Source: Clostridiales bacterium (GTDB lineage: Bacteria; Bacillota; Clostridia; Christensenellales; Aristaeellaceae). Taken from it: a DNA stretch of 64,000 nt. The DNA lies in assembly GCA_015056125.1 (NCBI GenBank), contig SVGW01000001.1, positions 62,001 to 126,000 of the forward strand, read 5' to 3'. Position 1 is the stretch's first letter. Every line of letters starts with the position of its first letter. The notes below the pieces were generated by a model. It ran no database searches and was not told the origin of the DNA. It worked only from the letters and a program-made list of their open reading frames with translations. The position numbers and the translations under genes are program-made. This document shows positions 8,711 to 18,120 of the stretch, one piece after another.

Positions 8711-9304
8711 ATGTGTACAATAACCACGCATGCTGTTACTTTGGAAAAGAAGCTGGATCAAGGCAATCTCCGGCTCATTCCCCTGTGTGACGAGCATTTG
8801 CCCTATCTGTATCGATGGAACAGCGATACGGACGTGCTGTACTGGACGGAAGCAGATGACGTGATCGAGCCCTATTCCCCTGAAACGGTGAGAGCAATTT
8901 ACGGCGGCGTATCCAAGAATGCCTTTTGCTTTCTGGCGCAGCTGGATGATAAGCCCATAGGGGAATGCTGGCTGCAGAGGATGAATTTACCCAAGGTGCG
9001 CTCCCTGTACCCGGAAACCTGCGATGTGCGCCGGATTGATCTGTGCATAGGCGAAAAGGAATACTGGGGAAAAGGAATCGGCACGGAAATGCTCGCACTG
9101 CTGGTGCGCTTTGCATTTGAGCAGGAAAAAGTGGATGTGCTTCGCTGTTTCAGCGAAGATTACAATCTTCGTTCCCGGCGGGCCTTTGAGAAAAACGGCT
9201 TTTCCTTGGTGCTGTCGGAGCCCGTTTCCACCCCATCCCAGAAAAGAAACGTTGAATATCATTGGGAATTGACGAAAGAAGATTTTCTTTCATTTAGCGG
9301 CTAA
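8711..9304 (+). CDS. GNAT family N-acetyltransferase
   Basis: A 197-residue GNAT protein. The acetyl-CoA loop is recognisable as EKEYWGKGIGTEML, followed by the downstream RRAFEKNGFS helix typical of RimJ/RimL and AAC(6')-like enzymes. ATG 8711 is preferred over the long track start because TGAGGA lies ~8 nt upstream and the extra N-terminal residues run through the P1 repeat. It is the first of three adjacent GNAT-containing genes in the same orientation. The acceptor could be an aminoglycoside, another small amine or a protein N-terminus; sequence alone does not decide. Confidence 0.85.
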   Translation: MCTITTHAVTLEKKLDQGNLRLIPLCDEHLPYLYRWNSDTDVLYWTEADDVIEPYSPETVRAIYGGVSKNAFCFLAQLDDKPIGECWLQRMNLPKVRSLYPETCDVRRIDLCIGEKEYWGKGIGTEMLALLVRFAFEQEKVDVLRCFSEDYNLRSRRAFEKNGFSLVLSEPVSTPSQKRNVEYHWELTKEDFLSFSG

Positions 9305-9384
9305 GCAGCAGAAAAGCGATATATGGCTGGCAGGAGAATGCCCCTGCTGTGTTTCGTGTACGCAAATAACTGGAGGAAAGGAAA

Positions 9385-10401
9385 ATGAGCATTGCAATAG
9401 ACATAACCAATGTGTGCCTGGAAACCGACCGGCTGATCCTGCGCCCCTGGCAGGAAAGCGACCTGGAAGATTTGTTTGCCTATGCCTCCGTGCCAGGCGT
9501 GGGGGAAATGGCAGGCTGGCCCCGCCACGAAAATGTGGAAACCAGCAGAAAGGTGCTGGCCCATTTCATGGAAGAAAAGAACGTATTTGCCCTGGAGGAA
9601 AAGAGAACGGGCAAGGTGATCGGTTCCTTTGGGCTGCATCATTCCTGGACCCATGAACATGCCCTCTATCAAAACATGAAGATCGCAGAGATTGGCTATG
9701 TGCTTTCCAAGGAATACTGGGGCAAGCGGCTGATGACCGAGGCGGTGCGCCGGGTGATCGCCTGGTGCTTTGACGAATTGCATCTGGACGCCTTAACCGT
9801 ATGCCATTTTACGGAAAATATCCGCTCCCGCCGGGTAATCGAGCGGTGCGGTTTCGTCTATTGCCAAAGGGCCAAGTGCCCCGAGCGCTATGCTCAGCAG
9901 CATCAGGAGGAGCGCCAGTATATTCTTTTCCCCTCCTGGCGCACCTGCCAGTGGATCATCGATCCCGAGAAGAAAAAAGAAATTGCGCAGACGGTGCTCC
10001 ATGCGCTGCCGGAATGGTTTGGCATAGAGGAAAGCACCCGGGAATACATCGAAAAATCCCAGCAGATGCCTTTTTGCGCCATTGAGGAAAAGGGGATGCC
10101 TCTGGGCTTTGCCGCGCTAAAAATTCATAATACCGATAGTGCTGAAATTTACGTAATGGGCGTTTTGCCTGCCTTTCACCGGCAGGGTACGGGCCGCCGG
10201 CTGGTGGAAGCCTGCAAATATTACTGCCGGGAAAAGGGCATTCAGTATCTGCAGGTGAAAACCGTGGATGAATCGGGCGGCTATCCGGAATATGACCGCA
10301 CCCGGGAATTCTATCTTGCCCAGGGCTTTGCGCCCCTGGAATGCTTTCCCCGGCTATGGGATCCCTGGAATCCCTGCCTGCTGATGGTGCAGAAATTGTG
10401 A
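9385..10401 (+). CDS. Tandem GNAT-GNAT fusion acetyltransferase
   Basis: A 338-residue protein with two GNAT modules. The first (about 1-180) is RimJ/RimL-like, opening LETDRLILRPW with loop SKEYWGKRLMTEAV. The second (about 195-338) has the loop LPAFHRQGTGRRLV and the C-terminal REFYLAQGFAPLE. The second module resembles small-molecule GNATs that acetylate amines. GGAGGAAAGG precedes the ATG. The gene stands 80 nt after one GNAT gene and 24 nt before the next, so it is likely cotranscribed with both. Substrates are unknown. Confidence 0.88.
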   Translation: MSIAIDITNVCLETDRLILRPWQESDLEDLFAYASVPGVGEMAGWPRHENVETSRKVLAHFMEEKNVFALEEKRTGKVIGSFGLHHSWTHEHALYQNMKIAEIGYVLSKEYWGKRLMTEAVRRVIAWCFDELHLDALTVCHFTENIRSRRVIERCGFVYCQRAKCPERYAQQHQEERQYILFPSWRTCQWIIDPEKKKEIAQTVLHALPEWFGIEESTREYIEKSQQMPFCAIEEKGMPLGFAALKIHNTDSAEIYVMGVLPAFHRQGTGRRLVEACKYYCREKGIQYLQVKTVDESGGYPEYDRTREFYLAQGFAPLECFPRLWDPWNPCLLMVQKL

Positions 10402-10425
10402 ACGGAACAAAACGAAGGTGATCGT

Positions 10426-11895
10426 ATGAAAAATAATCAGGAAGAATTTACTGCCAGAGTGGATGCTTTGGCGACAAAATGGGATATTTCTGCCGTCCTT
10501 CTCATGGAAAACCGGGAGGGCGTGATGCTGGAAAAAGCTTATGGCTATGCGGACAGGAAAGCGGGACGGAAAATGACCTTACAGGATCGCTTTTGCCTAT
10601 CCGCGCATGTGAATTTTTTCTTGGGCCTGTGCGTGCTGCACTTATATGAAGCGGGCAAGTTTTCCTTGAATGCCAAGGTGGGGGAGTGGATTCCGGAATA
10701 CAAAACGGGCGCTGCGGTTACGGTATCCCAGCTGCTTCGGGCGGAATCAGGCATCCCGGATGAGCTTTATCAGGTGCGCATTCCTGCCCTGCAAAAGGAT
10801 CCTGCCCACGCCGCCCTTTCTAATGAAGAAAAATTCCAGCGGGAATTTGAAGAAAAGGTAAAGGACGTATCCTTTGAAGAGGTGCTCCGGCATATCGAAG
10901 GCAAGGAATTGGATCATATTCCCGGCCAAGAGGATGACGGGAACACCACCGCCATTTCGTTCCTGGCGGAAATCATCCGACGGGCGTCCGGCCTTCTGCC
11001 CCGGGAATATTTGATGCAGCATATCTTCCGTCCCCTTGGTATGGAGGATACCCGCCCAGGCAATGATGAAACGGTAATGCATCAGGGCTGCATGGGGGAT
11101 GATCAATTGGTGCCCCTGCCCCGGGCGGAAGCAAGGCACTGCTTCACCACCACCCTTTCCGATATGAACAAGCTGGCCCGGGCGATCGCCGAAAAGCGGC
11201 TGTTTTCGGAAAAAACCATGAAGCTGGCCCTGAAATGCAAGCGGGAGTTTTGCGGCCTGGGCTTTTGCAAGCAAGGCGATCTCTATTTTGCCGATGAATT
11301 TCCCTCCCTGGCCGGGGATTATCTGCGCATGTATTTCCAGTTTGAGGAGGGTATGAGCTGGGTGTATCTCCTGGGAGAGGAATTGATCAGCCGGCATGAG
11401 GAGAATGAATGGCGGGCCTTTTCCAATGAGGTGCGAAGGGCCTGGCAATATGAAAGGGCATATCCCAAGAAACCGGAGTTAAAAAAGGTAACCGGCAAAA
11501 ACGTATGGGACGCCATGGAGATCCAAATCCGGCCTGAGCAGCTTTCCTTTGTGCCGGACGCCAAATCCTGCATTGCCTCCTCTCTGGCTCATCGCCAGCC
11601 GGTGTATGTGCTGATGGATCACGGCTTGCCCGTTGGCATTGCGGCCCTCACCATTAAGCCCAGGCAAAAGGAATATCACGTATCCTTTTTGCAGGTGGAT
11701 CACCGGCTTCAGGGCAGGGGATACGGGCGGATTCTGCTTACCCACGCCGTGCGCCTGCTTAAAGAAGCGGGAGCAAAAAAGCTGGAAATCGGCGTGAATC
11801 GCTTCAATATCCCCGCCCAGAAGCTTTACATGAGCGTGGGCTTCCAATTGGACACCGTCTACGAGGGCTTCATGCGCCTGAAGATGGAATTATAA
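10426..11895 (+). CDS. Degenerate beta-lactamase-like domain fused to GNAT acetyltransferase
   Basis: Residues 1 to ~350 follow the serine beta-lactamase/DD-peptidase-like fold: AYGYADRKAGR, LYEAGKFSLNAKVGEWIPEY, VSQLLRAESGIPD and LMQHIFRPLGMEDT are standard family blocks. The SxxK motif reads SAHV (59-62), so the catalytic lysine is missing, and the YxN position appears to read DGN. The domain is therefore probably non-hydrolytic. Residues ~375-489 form a GNAT domain (VDHRLQGRGYGRILL, KLYMSVGF). The N-terminal domain may bind a peptidoglycan-like or beta-lactam-like ligand for acetylation; this is speculative. Followed by P1 copy b. Confidence 0.82.
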   Translation: MKNNQEEFTARVDALATKWDISAVLLMENREGVMLEKAYGYADRKAGRKMTLQDRFCLSAHVNFFLGLCVLHLYEAGKFSLNAKVGEWIPEYKTGAAVTVSQLLRAESGIPDELYQVRIPALQKDPAHAALSNEEKFQREFEEKVKDVSFEEVLRHIEGKELDHIPGQEDDGNTTAISFLAEIIRRASGLLPREYLMQHIFRPLGMEDTRPGNDETVMHQGCMGDDQLVPLPRAEARHCFTTTLSDMNKLARAIAEKRLFSEKTMKLALKCKREFCGLGFCKQGDLYFADEFPSLAGDYLRMYFQFEEGMSWVYLLGEELISRHEENEWRAFSNEVRRAWQYERAYPKKPELKKVTGKNVWDAMEIQIRPEQLSFVPDAKSCIASSLAHRQPVYVLMDHGLPVGIAALTIKPRQKEYHVSFLQVDHRLQGRGYGRILLTHAVRLLKEAGAKKLEIGVNRFNIPAQKLYMSVGFQLDTVYEGFMRLKMEL

Positions 11896-11906
11896 AGTTG
11901 AAAATG

Positions 11907-11976
11907 GCGGGAGGGGGATTCTTTTCGGAAAAAGAATCCCCCTCCCGCACCCACCACAAGAAAACCAACTTGGGAA
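11907..11976 (+). repeat. P1 palindromic repeat, copy b
   Basis: A 19-bp perfect stem (GCGGGAGGGGGATTCTTTT and complement, 4-nt loop), followed by CACCCACCACAAGAAAACC. Copies b and c flank ~70 bp in which I see no gene. Confidence 0.85.
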
Positions 11977-12044
11977 AGGGCTTTTGCCGTACAATTAGCA
12001 ATTTCTCCGCGCTTATATTTCATAGTGAAGAAATACTTCCTTAA

Positions 12045-12111
12045 TGATTCGGCTTTCTTGGAGGGGGTACAGGAGGAACCATTCTTTGGCCTGAAAAGAA
12101 TGGTTTCCCCT
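12045..12111 (-). repeat. P1 palindromic repeat, copy c
   Basis: Reverse-oriented copy: GGCTTTCTTGGAGGGGGT leads into GGAACCATTCTTT / AAAGAATGGTTT. Its T-tract (CTTTTTGCAT) contains the -35 element of the following gene. Confidence 0.8.
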
Positions 12112-12116
12112 GCTTT

Positions 12117-12145
12117 TTGCATTTTATAGTTGAATTTGTTATAAT
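12117..12145 (+). promoter_or_regulatory. Promoter of the EndoQ-UvrD gene
   Basis: TTGCAT (12117-12122) and TATAAT (12140-12145), 17-bp spacer. The predicted RNA start near 12152 overlaps the track start at 12151, which argues for ATG 12169 as the real start. Confidence 0.7.
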
Positions 12146-12168
12146 TACAAATGAAAGGGCGTGAACGC

Positions 12169-15100
12169 ATGCATATTGCCGATCTGCATATCCATTCCAA
12201 ATATTCCCGGGCCACCAGCGCTGATTGCGATGCGCCCCATTTGGATTTGTGGGCCCGTTACAAGGGCATTTCTTTGGTTGGAACCGGAGATTTCACCCAT
12301 CCCAAATGGCGGGAAGAATTAAAAGAAATGCTCATGCCTGCGGAGGAGGGGCTCTATCGGCTCAAGGGGGATTATGCCCTCCCCTGCAGCGTGCCGGGGG
12401 TGAAGGAACCCCGCTTCGTGGTCAGCGGCGAAATCAGCACCATTTATAAAAAGGACGGAAAAACCCGGAAGGTGCATCATGTGATATTGCTGCCCGGGCT
12501 GGAGGAAGCAGAAGAATTATCCCATCGGCTGGGGGCCATCGGCAATCTTCACAGCGACGGCCGCCCCATTCTGGGATTAGATAGCCATGATTTATTGGAA
12601 ATTATTCTGGAAAGTTGCCCCCAGGCCATTTATATCCCTGCTCATATCTGGACGCCTCATTTTTCTTTGTTTGGAGCCTTTTCGGGGTTTGATTCCGTGG
12701 AGGAATGCTACGGCGATCTTTCGCCCTATGTGCACGCCATGGAAACGGGGCTTTCCTCCGATCCCATGATGAATCGCCGGGTATCCATGCTGGATTCCTA
12801 TCAGCTGATTTCCAATTCGGACGCCCATTCTCCGCAAAAGTTGGGAAGAGAAGCCAATTTGCTTTCCTGTGATCTGGGCTTTTCTTCATTTAAAAAGGCC
12901 ATTGAAACGGGGGATGGGTTGGAAGGCACTCTGGAATTTTTTCCGGAGGAGGGGAAATATCATCTGGATGGGCACAGGAATTGCCAGTGCTGCCTGGAGC
13001 CGGAGGAAACCTTGCGTTTTGGAGGCAAATGCCCCGTTTGCGGAAAAAAGATCACGGTGGGGGTGCTTCACCGGGTAGAGACACTGGCCGATCGCCGGGA
13101 ATGCGGTGATCTACCCAAGCCCTTCCAAAGCCTGGTACCGCTTCCTGAATTGATTGGAGAAACCCTGGGCACATCCGCCGCTAGCAAAAAGGCCCAGGAA
13201 AGCTATTTTCAATTGCTGGAAAAGCTGGGGCCGGAATTTTCCATTCTGCGGAATATTCCCATCGAGGAAGCGGAAAAGGCAGGCGGATTTTTGCTGGGAG
13301 AGGGGCTTAGGCGGCTGCGGGCGGGCCAGGTGCACTGCCGGGGCGGCTATGATGGGGAATATGGGGTGGTGCAGGTATTTGAGCCCGGAGAACGGGAGGA
13401 ATTGATGGGCCAGCTTTCCCTTTTGCCCCCAACTGAAAAGAAAGAAAAGAAGCGCGCAGCGTCCTCGCTGCACAAAGCCATTGCGAAAGCAGAAGAAGAT
13501 GACCGGCAGGAGCAGCTCAATGAAGCGCAGAAGCGGGCCGTGGAAAGCTCCGCGCCTGTTACCATGGTGATTGCGGGCCCGGGCACGGGAAAGACCAAAA
13601 CGCTCATCGCCCGCATTGCCTATTTAATAGAAGAAAAAGGGGTAAAGCCCACCGAAATCACCGCCGTTACCTTCACCCGCCAGGCAGCCCTGGAAATGCA
13701 GGAACGATTGGAAAAGCGCCTGGGGAAAAAGGCGGCCAAAGCCGTCACCGTGGGCACCTTCCATGGCATTTGCCAGAAAATGTTGGATCACAAGCCTCTG
13801 ATTTCCGGGCATGCCGCCCGGGAGCTTATGGAGCGGATTTTGGAGGAACGGGGCGAAAAAGGGAAGCCTGCCCAACTTCTTTCCCTGATTTCAAAGGAGA
13901 AAAGCGGCTTGGCCGCTCCGGGATTGCCCCAGGGACTGAAGGCGGCCTATCAGGAAAAGCTGAAAGAATTGGGCCTGCGTGATCTGGATGATCTTTTATT
14001 GGACGCCCTGGAATTGCCCTGCCAGGATCAAAAGCAATTTCATTACCTGCTGGTGGATGAATATCAGGATATTAACAGCGTGCAGCGGAAGCTGGCGGCC
14101 CACTGGAGCCAGGGAAATCATCTTTTTGTGATTGGTGATCCCGATCAATCCATTTATGGCTTCCGGGGCGCCCGGGCGGAATGCTTCGAGGATTTGGAAA
14201 AGCTCTTTCCGGAAGCAGAGAAAATTCGCCTAAAGCAAAATTACCGCTCATCTCCTTCCATTCTTGAAAGCGCCCTGTCTGTGATCCAGGGAAATCCCGG
14301 GGACAAGCGGATTTTATCCTCCGAGAAAGCAGACGTGTGGCCGGTGCGGCTGATGGCGCTGCCCGATGAAGAGGAGGAAGCGCGCTGGATTGCAGAGGAG
14401 ATTGTGCGCTTGGCCGGAGGCGTGGATATGCATGCGGCCGACAGCCGGGAGGGCGGCGCCCGGGCGTTTTCCGAAATCGCCGTTTTGTGCAGAACCCATC
14501 GCCAGCTGGAGAAAATTGAGCGGGCGCTGAACCGGGAGAGCATTCCCAGCACGGTATCGGGTCGGGGCGCTTTTCTGGAGGATGAAAAGGTGCAGGGATT
14601 GATTAGCTTATTGGAAGCTATGCAGGATGGAAACGGTGCTGCCCTGGATGCAGCGCTGAAGAATTTGTTCAGGATGCCTTTGGCTCTTCGGGATTTGGCG
14701 GCAAAAAGCATTGAAAAGGAAGAGGAATGGCTGAGTTTGATGGCGCGGGAGGACGCCTTTTCCCCCGTGCTGCCCATCTGGCAGGAGATAAAGCCCCAGC
14801 TTGCCAAAGGAAAGCCCAGAAAAATCCTGGAGCGGCTTTCCCAAATGCTCATCTGCCGGGGAAAGGAAATGGAAGCGCTGCTGAATACGGCGGTTTTCTA
14901 TCCGGACGTATCCGCTTTTCTTTCGGCCTTGCGCCTGGGGGAGGAAGGGGATATCCTTCGTTTGTCCAATGGGAAGCCCTCCGGCACCGTGCGCCTGATG
15001 ACCCTTCACGCCGCCAAGGGCCTGGAATTTCCGGTGGTATTTCTTTCCGGGGTCGCCGATGGTATGCTGCCCCTTCGCCATGCCGGGGAGGAAACAAATA

Positions 15101-15273
15101 TAGAGGAAGAAAGACGGCTTTTCTTTGTGGGCATCACCAGGGCCCGGGAGGAACTGATTTTCACCTGTGGCGGCGCGCCCTCGATCTTTCTTTCCCAGGT
15201 GGGCGGCCATGTAAAGCGTCAGGAAGTGGGCAGGAAAAAGGAGGCGCGGGTGCAGCAGATGAGCCTGTTCTGA
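12169..15273 (+). CDS. EndoQ-like PHP nuclease fused to UvrD-family helicase
   Basis: A 1034-residue two-part protein. Residues 1 to ~410 match endonuclease Q-like PHP proteins: DLHIHSKYS, GTGDFTHP, HIWTPHF and NSDAHSP supply metal ligands, and a zinc ribbon (CQCC...CPVCGK) follows. EndoQ nicks DNA 5' of deaminated or abasic bases. From ~450 it is an SF1A helicase: Walker A AGPGTGKTKT, VDEYQDINS, GDPDQSIYGFRGA, KQNYRSS, TLHAAKGLEF and GITRAREEL. The C-terminus ends QQMSLF, resembling a sliding-clamp-binding peptide. Together these suggest a nick-and-unwind repair enzyme. ATG 12169 is chosen over 12151 because AAGGG is correctly spaced and the promoter leaves no room for the earlier start. Confidence 0.88.
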   Translation: MHIADLHIHSKYSRATSADCDAPHLDLWARYKGISLVGTGDFTHPKWREELKEMLMPAEEGLYRLKGDYALPCSVPGVKEPRFVVSGEISTIYKKDGKTRKVHHVILLPGLEEAEELSHRLGAIGNLHSDGRPILGLDSHDLLEIILESCPQAIYIPAHIWTPHFSLFGAFSGFDSVEECYGDLSPYVHAMETGLSSDPMMNRRVSMLDSYQLISNSDAHSPQKLGREANLLSCDLGFSSFKKAIETGDGLEGTLEFFPEEGKYHLDGHRNCQCCLEPEETLRFGGKCPVCGKKITVGVLHRVETLADRRECGDLPKPFQSLVPLPELIGETLGTSAASKKAQESYFQLLEKLGPEFSILRNIPIEEAEKAGGFLLGEGLRRLRAGQVHCRGGYDGEYGVVQVFEPGEREELMGQLSLLPPTEKKEKKRAASSLHKAIAKAEEDDRQEQLNEAQKRAVESSAPVTMVIAGPGTGKTKTLIARIAYLIEEKGVKPTEITAVTFTRQAALEMQERLEKRLGKKAAKAVTVGTFHGICQKMLDHKPLISGHAARELMERILEERGEKGKPAQLLSLISKEKSGLAAPGLPQGLKAAYQEKLKELGLRDLDDLLLDALELPCQDQKQFHYLLVDEYQDINSVQRKLAAHWSQGNHLFVIGDPDQSIYGFRGARAECFEDLEKLFPEAEKIRLKQNYRSSPSILESALSVIQGNPGDKRILSSEKADVWPVRLMALPDEEEEARWIAEEIVRLAGGVDMHAADSREGGARAFSEIAVLCRTHRQLEKIERALNRESIPSTVSGRGAFLEDEKVQGLISLLEAMQDGNGAALDAALKNLFRMPLALRDLAAKSIEKEEEWLSLMAREDAFSPVLPIWQEIKPQLAKGKPRKILERLSQMLICRGKEMEALLNTAVFYPDVSAFLSALRLGEEGDILRLSNGKPSGTVRLMTLHAAKGLEFPVVFLSGVADGMLPLRHAGEETNIEEERRLFFVGITRAREELIFTCGGAPSIFLSQVGGHVKRQEVGRKKEARVQQMSLF

Positions 15274-15433
15274 GGGGGCGGTCAGCTGCATAGATATCAT
15301 TTGGGATATCTGTGGCTTGCAAAAGACCGGGGAAATTGGGATGATATCTCCCGAATACTGTCAAAAAATGATAGGAAAAAAGCTTAAATTGCATTTATCC
15401 TGTTAGAAAATGCCGGAAAATTTGCGTAGACGA

Positions 15434-15462
15434 TTGCATTTAAATTGTTTATTTGCTATAAT
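15434..15462 (+). promoter_or_regulatory. Promoter of the oligopeptide transporter operon
   Basis: TTGCAT (15434-15439) and TATAAT (15457-15462), 17-bp spacer, followed by a ~50-nt leader and GGGAGGA before the ATG at 15520. Confidence 0.75.
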
Positions 15463-15519
15463 TAACAGGTATGGTATCGTATAAACGGTACTTTATCGAA
15501 TTTTAAGGGAGGATTTGTC

Positions 15520-18048
15520 ATGAACAAGAAGCTGAGCATCGTGCTCGCGATCGTTGCTGTTGTGGCGATCGTCTTCTCCGTCGTTTTCGGCGTGCAGAAG
15601 GCTGACCTGGAAAAGCAGGTTGCCGAACTGACCGCGAAGATCGACACCCTCAACGCGGAACTGACCACCGTTAAGGCTGATCTGGCTGCCGCGAAGTCTG
15701 AAGCTGAAAAGGCTGAAGCTGACCGTCTGGCGACCGAAGAGGCCCTCAAGTCTCTGGAAACCTACACTGTCAACTACGCTCTTTCCACCTTCCCCACCCT
15801 GTGGAACATCCACGACTACGAAACCGCTACCGATGCGGAAATCGCTGACTGGATCACCGCCGGCTTCTACTCCTTCGACTACAACGAGACCTTCGATGGC
15901 TACAAGATGGTTCCCGCTGTTGCCGCCGAATTCCCCGTGGACGTGACCGCTGACTATGTTGGCGAACAGTGGGGCATCAAGGAAGGCGACACCGCTCGCG
16001 CCTGGAAGATCCAGCTGCGTCAGGACCTCAAGTGGCAGGATGGCACCGCTATCACCGCCCATGACTTCGAAGAATCCTACAAGCTGCTCATCAACCCCAA
16101 GGCTGCCAACTATCGCGCTGACGGCCTGTGGTCCGGCAACATGGTGATCACCAATTCCGAAGCCTACTACAAGGCTGGCCAGGAAGCTGACACCATGATG
16201 GGCACCTACATGGGCCTGGAAGGCACCGAAGATGCCGCTGCTTTCGTGGAAGCTCATAAGGACGACAAGGGCTACATCAACTGGAACTACTCTTTCGGCG
16301 ATACCTATGACTTCGAAACCAAGGCCTGGACCGGCGCTGCTGAAGACGCCATCGTGGAAACTCCCCTGACCTTTGGCGAACTGTATGAATTCTATACCAA
16401 GGGCGAAGGCAAGGCTTACGCCACCTGGGCTTCCGAAGCCGATATGATCGATTGGGCTCTGGAAGAACTCTACCTCAAGTACACCTATGCCGAAATGGCT
16501 TGGGAAAACGTTGGTGTGAAGGCTCTGGATGATTACAACCTGGTCTTCATCATTGACAAGCCCCTGGAAGGCTTCTATCTGCATTATTCCCTCACCAGCA
16601 ACTACCTGGTGAACCTGGATATGTACAATGCCTGCGCTACCGAAACCGACGGCGTGTACACCAACACCTACGGCACCAAGGCCGAAAACACCATGTCCTA
16701 CGGCCCCTACATGCTGACCAACTTCCAGTCTGACAAGATGTTCACCCTGGAAAAGAACCCCTACTGGTATGGCTGGAACGACGAAGCCAACAAGGGCCTC
16801 TACCAGGCTACCACCATCCGCTACGACTACGTGGCTGAGCCCTCCACCCGTCTGGAAATGTTCCTGAACGGCCAGCTGGACTCCTACGGCCTGCAGAAGG
16901 AAGACATGGAAGAATACGCCATGTCCGATTACACCTACTACTCTGAAGGCGACTCCATCTTCGCCATGGTGTTCAACCCCGAAATGGCTGCTCTGACCAC
17001 CGCTCAGCAGAATGCCGGCGAAAACAAGAACAAGACCATCCTGACCGTGAAGGAATTCCGTATGGCTATGGCTATGGCCATGAACCGCGCCGAATTCTGC
17101 CTGGCCACCTCTCCCACCAACAAGCCCGGCTTTGCTCTGTACTCCAGCCAGATCATCGCTGACCCCGAAAACGGTATCCCCTATCGCGCCACCGACCTGG
17201 CCAAGCAGGTTATCGTTGATTTCTGGGCTCTGTCCGATGAAATCGGCGAAGGCAAGATGTATGCCACCGTGGACGAAGCCATCGAATCCATCTCCGGCTA
17301 CAACCTGGAAATGGCCCGCGTGTACTTCGACCAGGCTTACGAAATCGCCATCAAGGATGGCCTGATGGATGAAGACGACGTGATCGAAATCACCGTTGGT
17401 ACCCCCAACCTGACTTCCTCCTTCTACAACAATGGTTACGATTACATCGTGAACAACTACACCGAAGCCGTGAAGGGCACCAAGCTGGAAGGCAAGCTGA
17501 CCTTCACCCGCGACGGCACCCTGGGCAACGCCTTCTCCGATGCGCTGCAGAACAACCAGGTTGACATGCTCTTTGGTGTGGGCTGGACCGGCTCCACCTT
17601 CGATCCCTACGGCCTGTTCCAGGTGTATGTGGATCCCAACTATCAGTATGACTCTCACTGGGATGCCACCGCTGTGACCCTGGATATCGAACTGAACGGC
17701 ACCGTGTACACTGCTACCGCCCGCGCCTGGTATGATTCCATGCAGGGCACCGGCACCGAAATCGACGCGACCGCCAATGGCGAAGAAGTGAAGGTTTCTC
17801 TGGATGGCACCGAGCAGAAGATGATCGTTCTGGCCGCGTTGGAAAATGCTGTGCTGCAGAACTACAACTACATCCCCCTCATGGGTGACTCCTCTGCCAG
17901 CCTGAAGGGCATGCAGATCAAGTTCTTCACTGAGGACGAAGTGTTCCCCATGGGCCGCGGCGGCGTGAAGTACATGACCTTCAACTACACCGACCGTGAA
18001 TGGGACGAATACGTAGCTTCTCAGGGCGGCACCCTGAACTACAAGTAA
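15520..18048 (+). CDS. Oligopeptide ABC transporter substrate-binding protein with membrane anchor and coiled coil
   Basis: An 842-residue family-5 (OppA/DppA-like) binding protein, far longer than the usual ~550. Residues 5-25 form a hydrophobic anchor with no lipobox cysteine. Residues ~26-82 are a Leu-heptad coiled coil (DLEKQVAELTAK and onward). The ligand-binding fold starts near 85. Conserved SBP-5 segments include WKIQLRQDLKWQDGTAITAHDFEESYKLL and SYGPYMLTNF. Codon use is strongly biased (TAC, AAC, GAA, AAG), suggesting high expression. Four transporter genes follow. Tethering by a transmembrane helix and stalk rather than a lipid is unusual; signal-peptidase cleavage cannot be excluded. 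Peptide specificity is unknown. Confidence 0.9.
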   Translation: MNKKLSIVLAIVAVVAIVFSVVFGVQKADLEKQVAELTAKIDTLNAELTTVKADLAAAKSEAEKAEADRLATEEALKSLETYTVNYALSTFPTLWNIHDYETATDAEIADWITAGFYSFDYNETFDGYKMVPAVAAEFPVDVTADYVGEQWGIKEGDTARAWKIQLRQDLKWQDGTAITAHDFEESYKLLINPKAANYRADGLWSGNMVITNSEAYYKAGQEADTMMGTYMGLEGTEDAAAFVEAHKDDKGYINWNYSFGDTYDFETKAWTGAAEDAIVETPLTFGELYEFYTKGEGKAYATWASEADMIDWALEELYLKYTYAEMAWENVGVKALDDYNLVFIIDKPLEGFYLHYSLTSNYLVNLDMYNACATETDGVYTNTYGTKAENTMSYGPYMLTNFQSDKMFTLEKNPYWYGWNDEANKGLYQATTIRYDYVAEPSTRLEMFLNGQLDSYGLQKEDMEEYAMSDYTYYSEGDSIFAMVFNPEMAALTTAQQNAGENKNKTILTVKEFRMAMAMAMNRAEFCLATSPTNKPGFALYSSQIIADPENGIPYRATDLAKQVIVDFWALSDEIGEGKMYATVDEAIESISGYNLEMARVYFDQAYEIAIKDGLMDEDDVIEITVGTPNLTSSFYNNGYDYIVNNYTEAVKGTKLEGKLTFTRDGTLGNAFSDALQNNQVDMLFGVGWTGSTFDPYGLFQVYVDPNYQYDSHWDATAVTLDIELNGTVYTATARAWYDSMQGTGTEIDATANGEEVKVSLDGTEQKMIVLAALENAVLQNYNYIPLMGDSSASLKGMQIKFFTEDEVFPMGRGGVKYMTFNYTDREWDEYVASQGGTLNYK

Positions 18049-18090
18049 TTTTCCAAAATTTCTTGTAAAAAGTTCTGAATAATCAGCTGG

Positions 18091-18120
18091 GGCAGGGACG
18101 CAGAGTACTGCGTCCCTGCC
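18091..18120 (+). other. Intercistronic hairpin after the binding-protein gene
   Basis: Perfect 13-bp stem (GGCAGGGACGCAG, AGTA loop, complement) with no adjacent T-tract. Such hairpins after a binding-protein gene often stabilise the upstream mRNA or partly stop transcription, giving more binding protein than permease. Confidence 0.75.
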
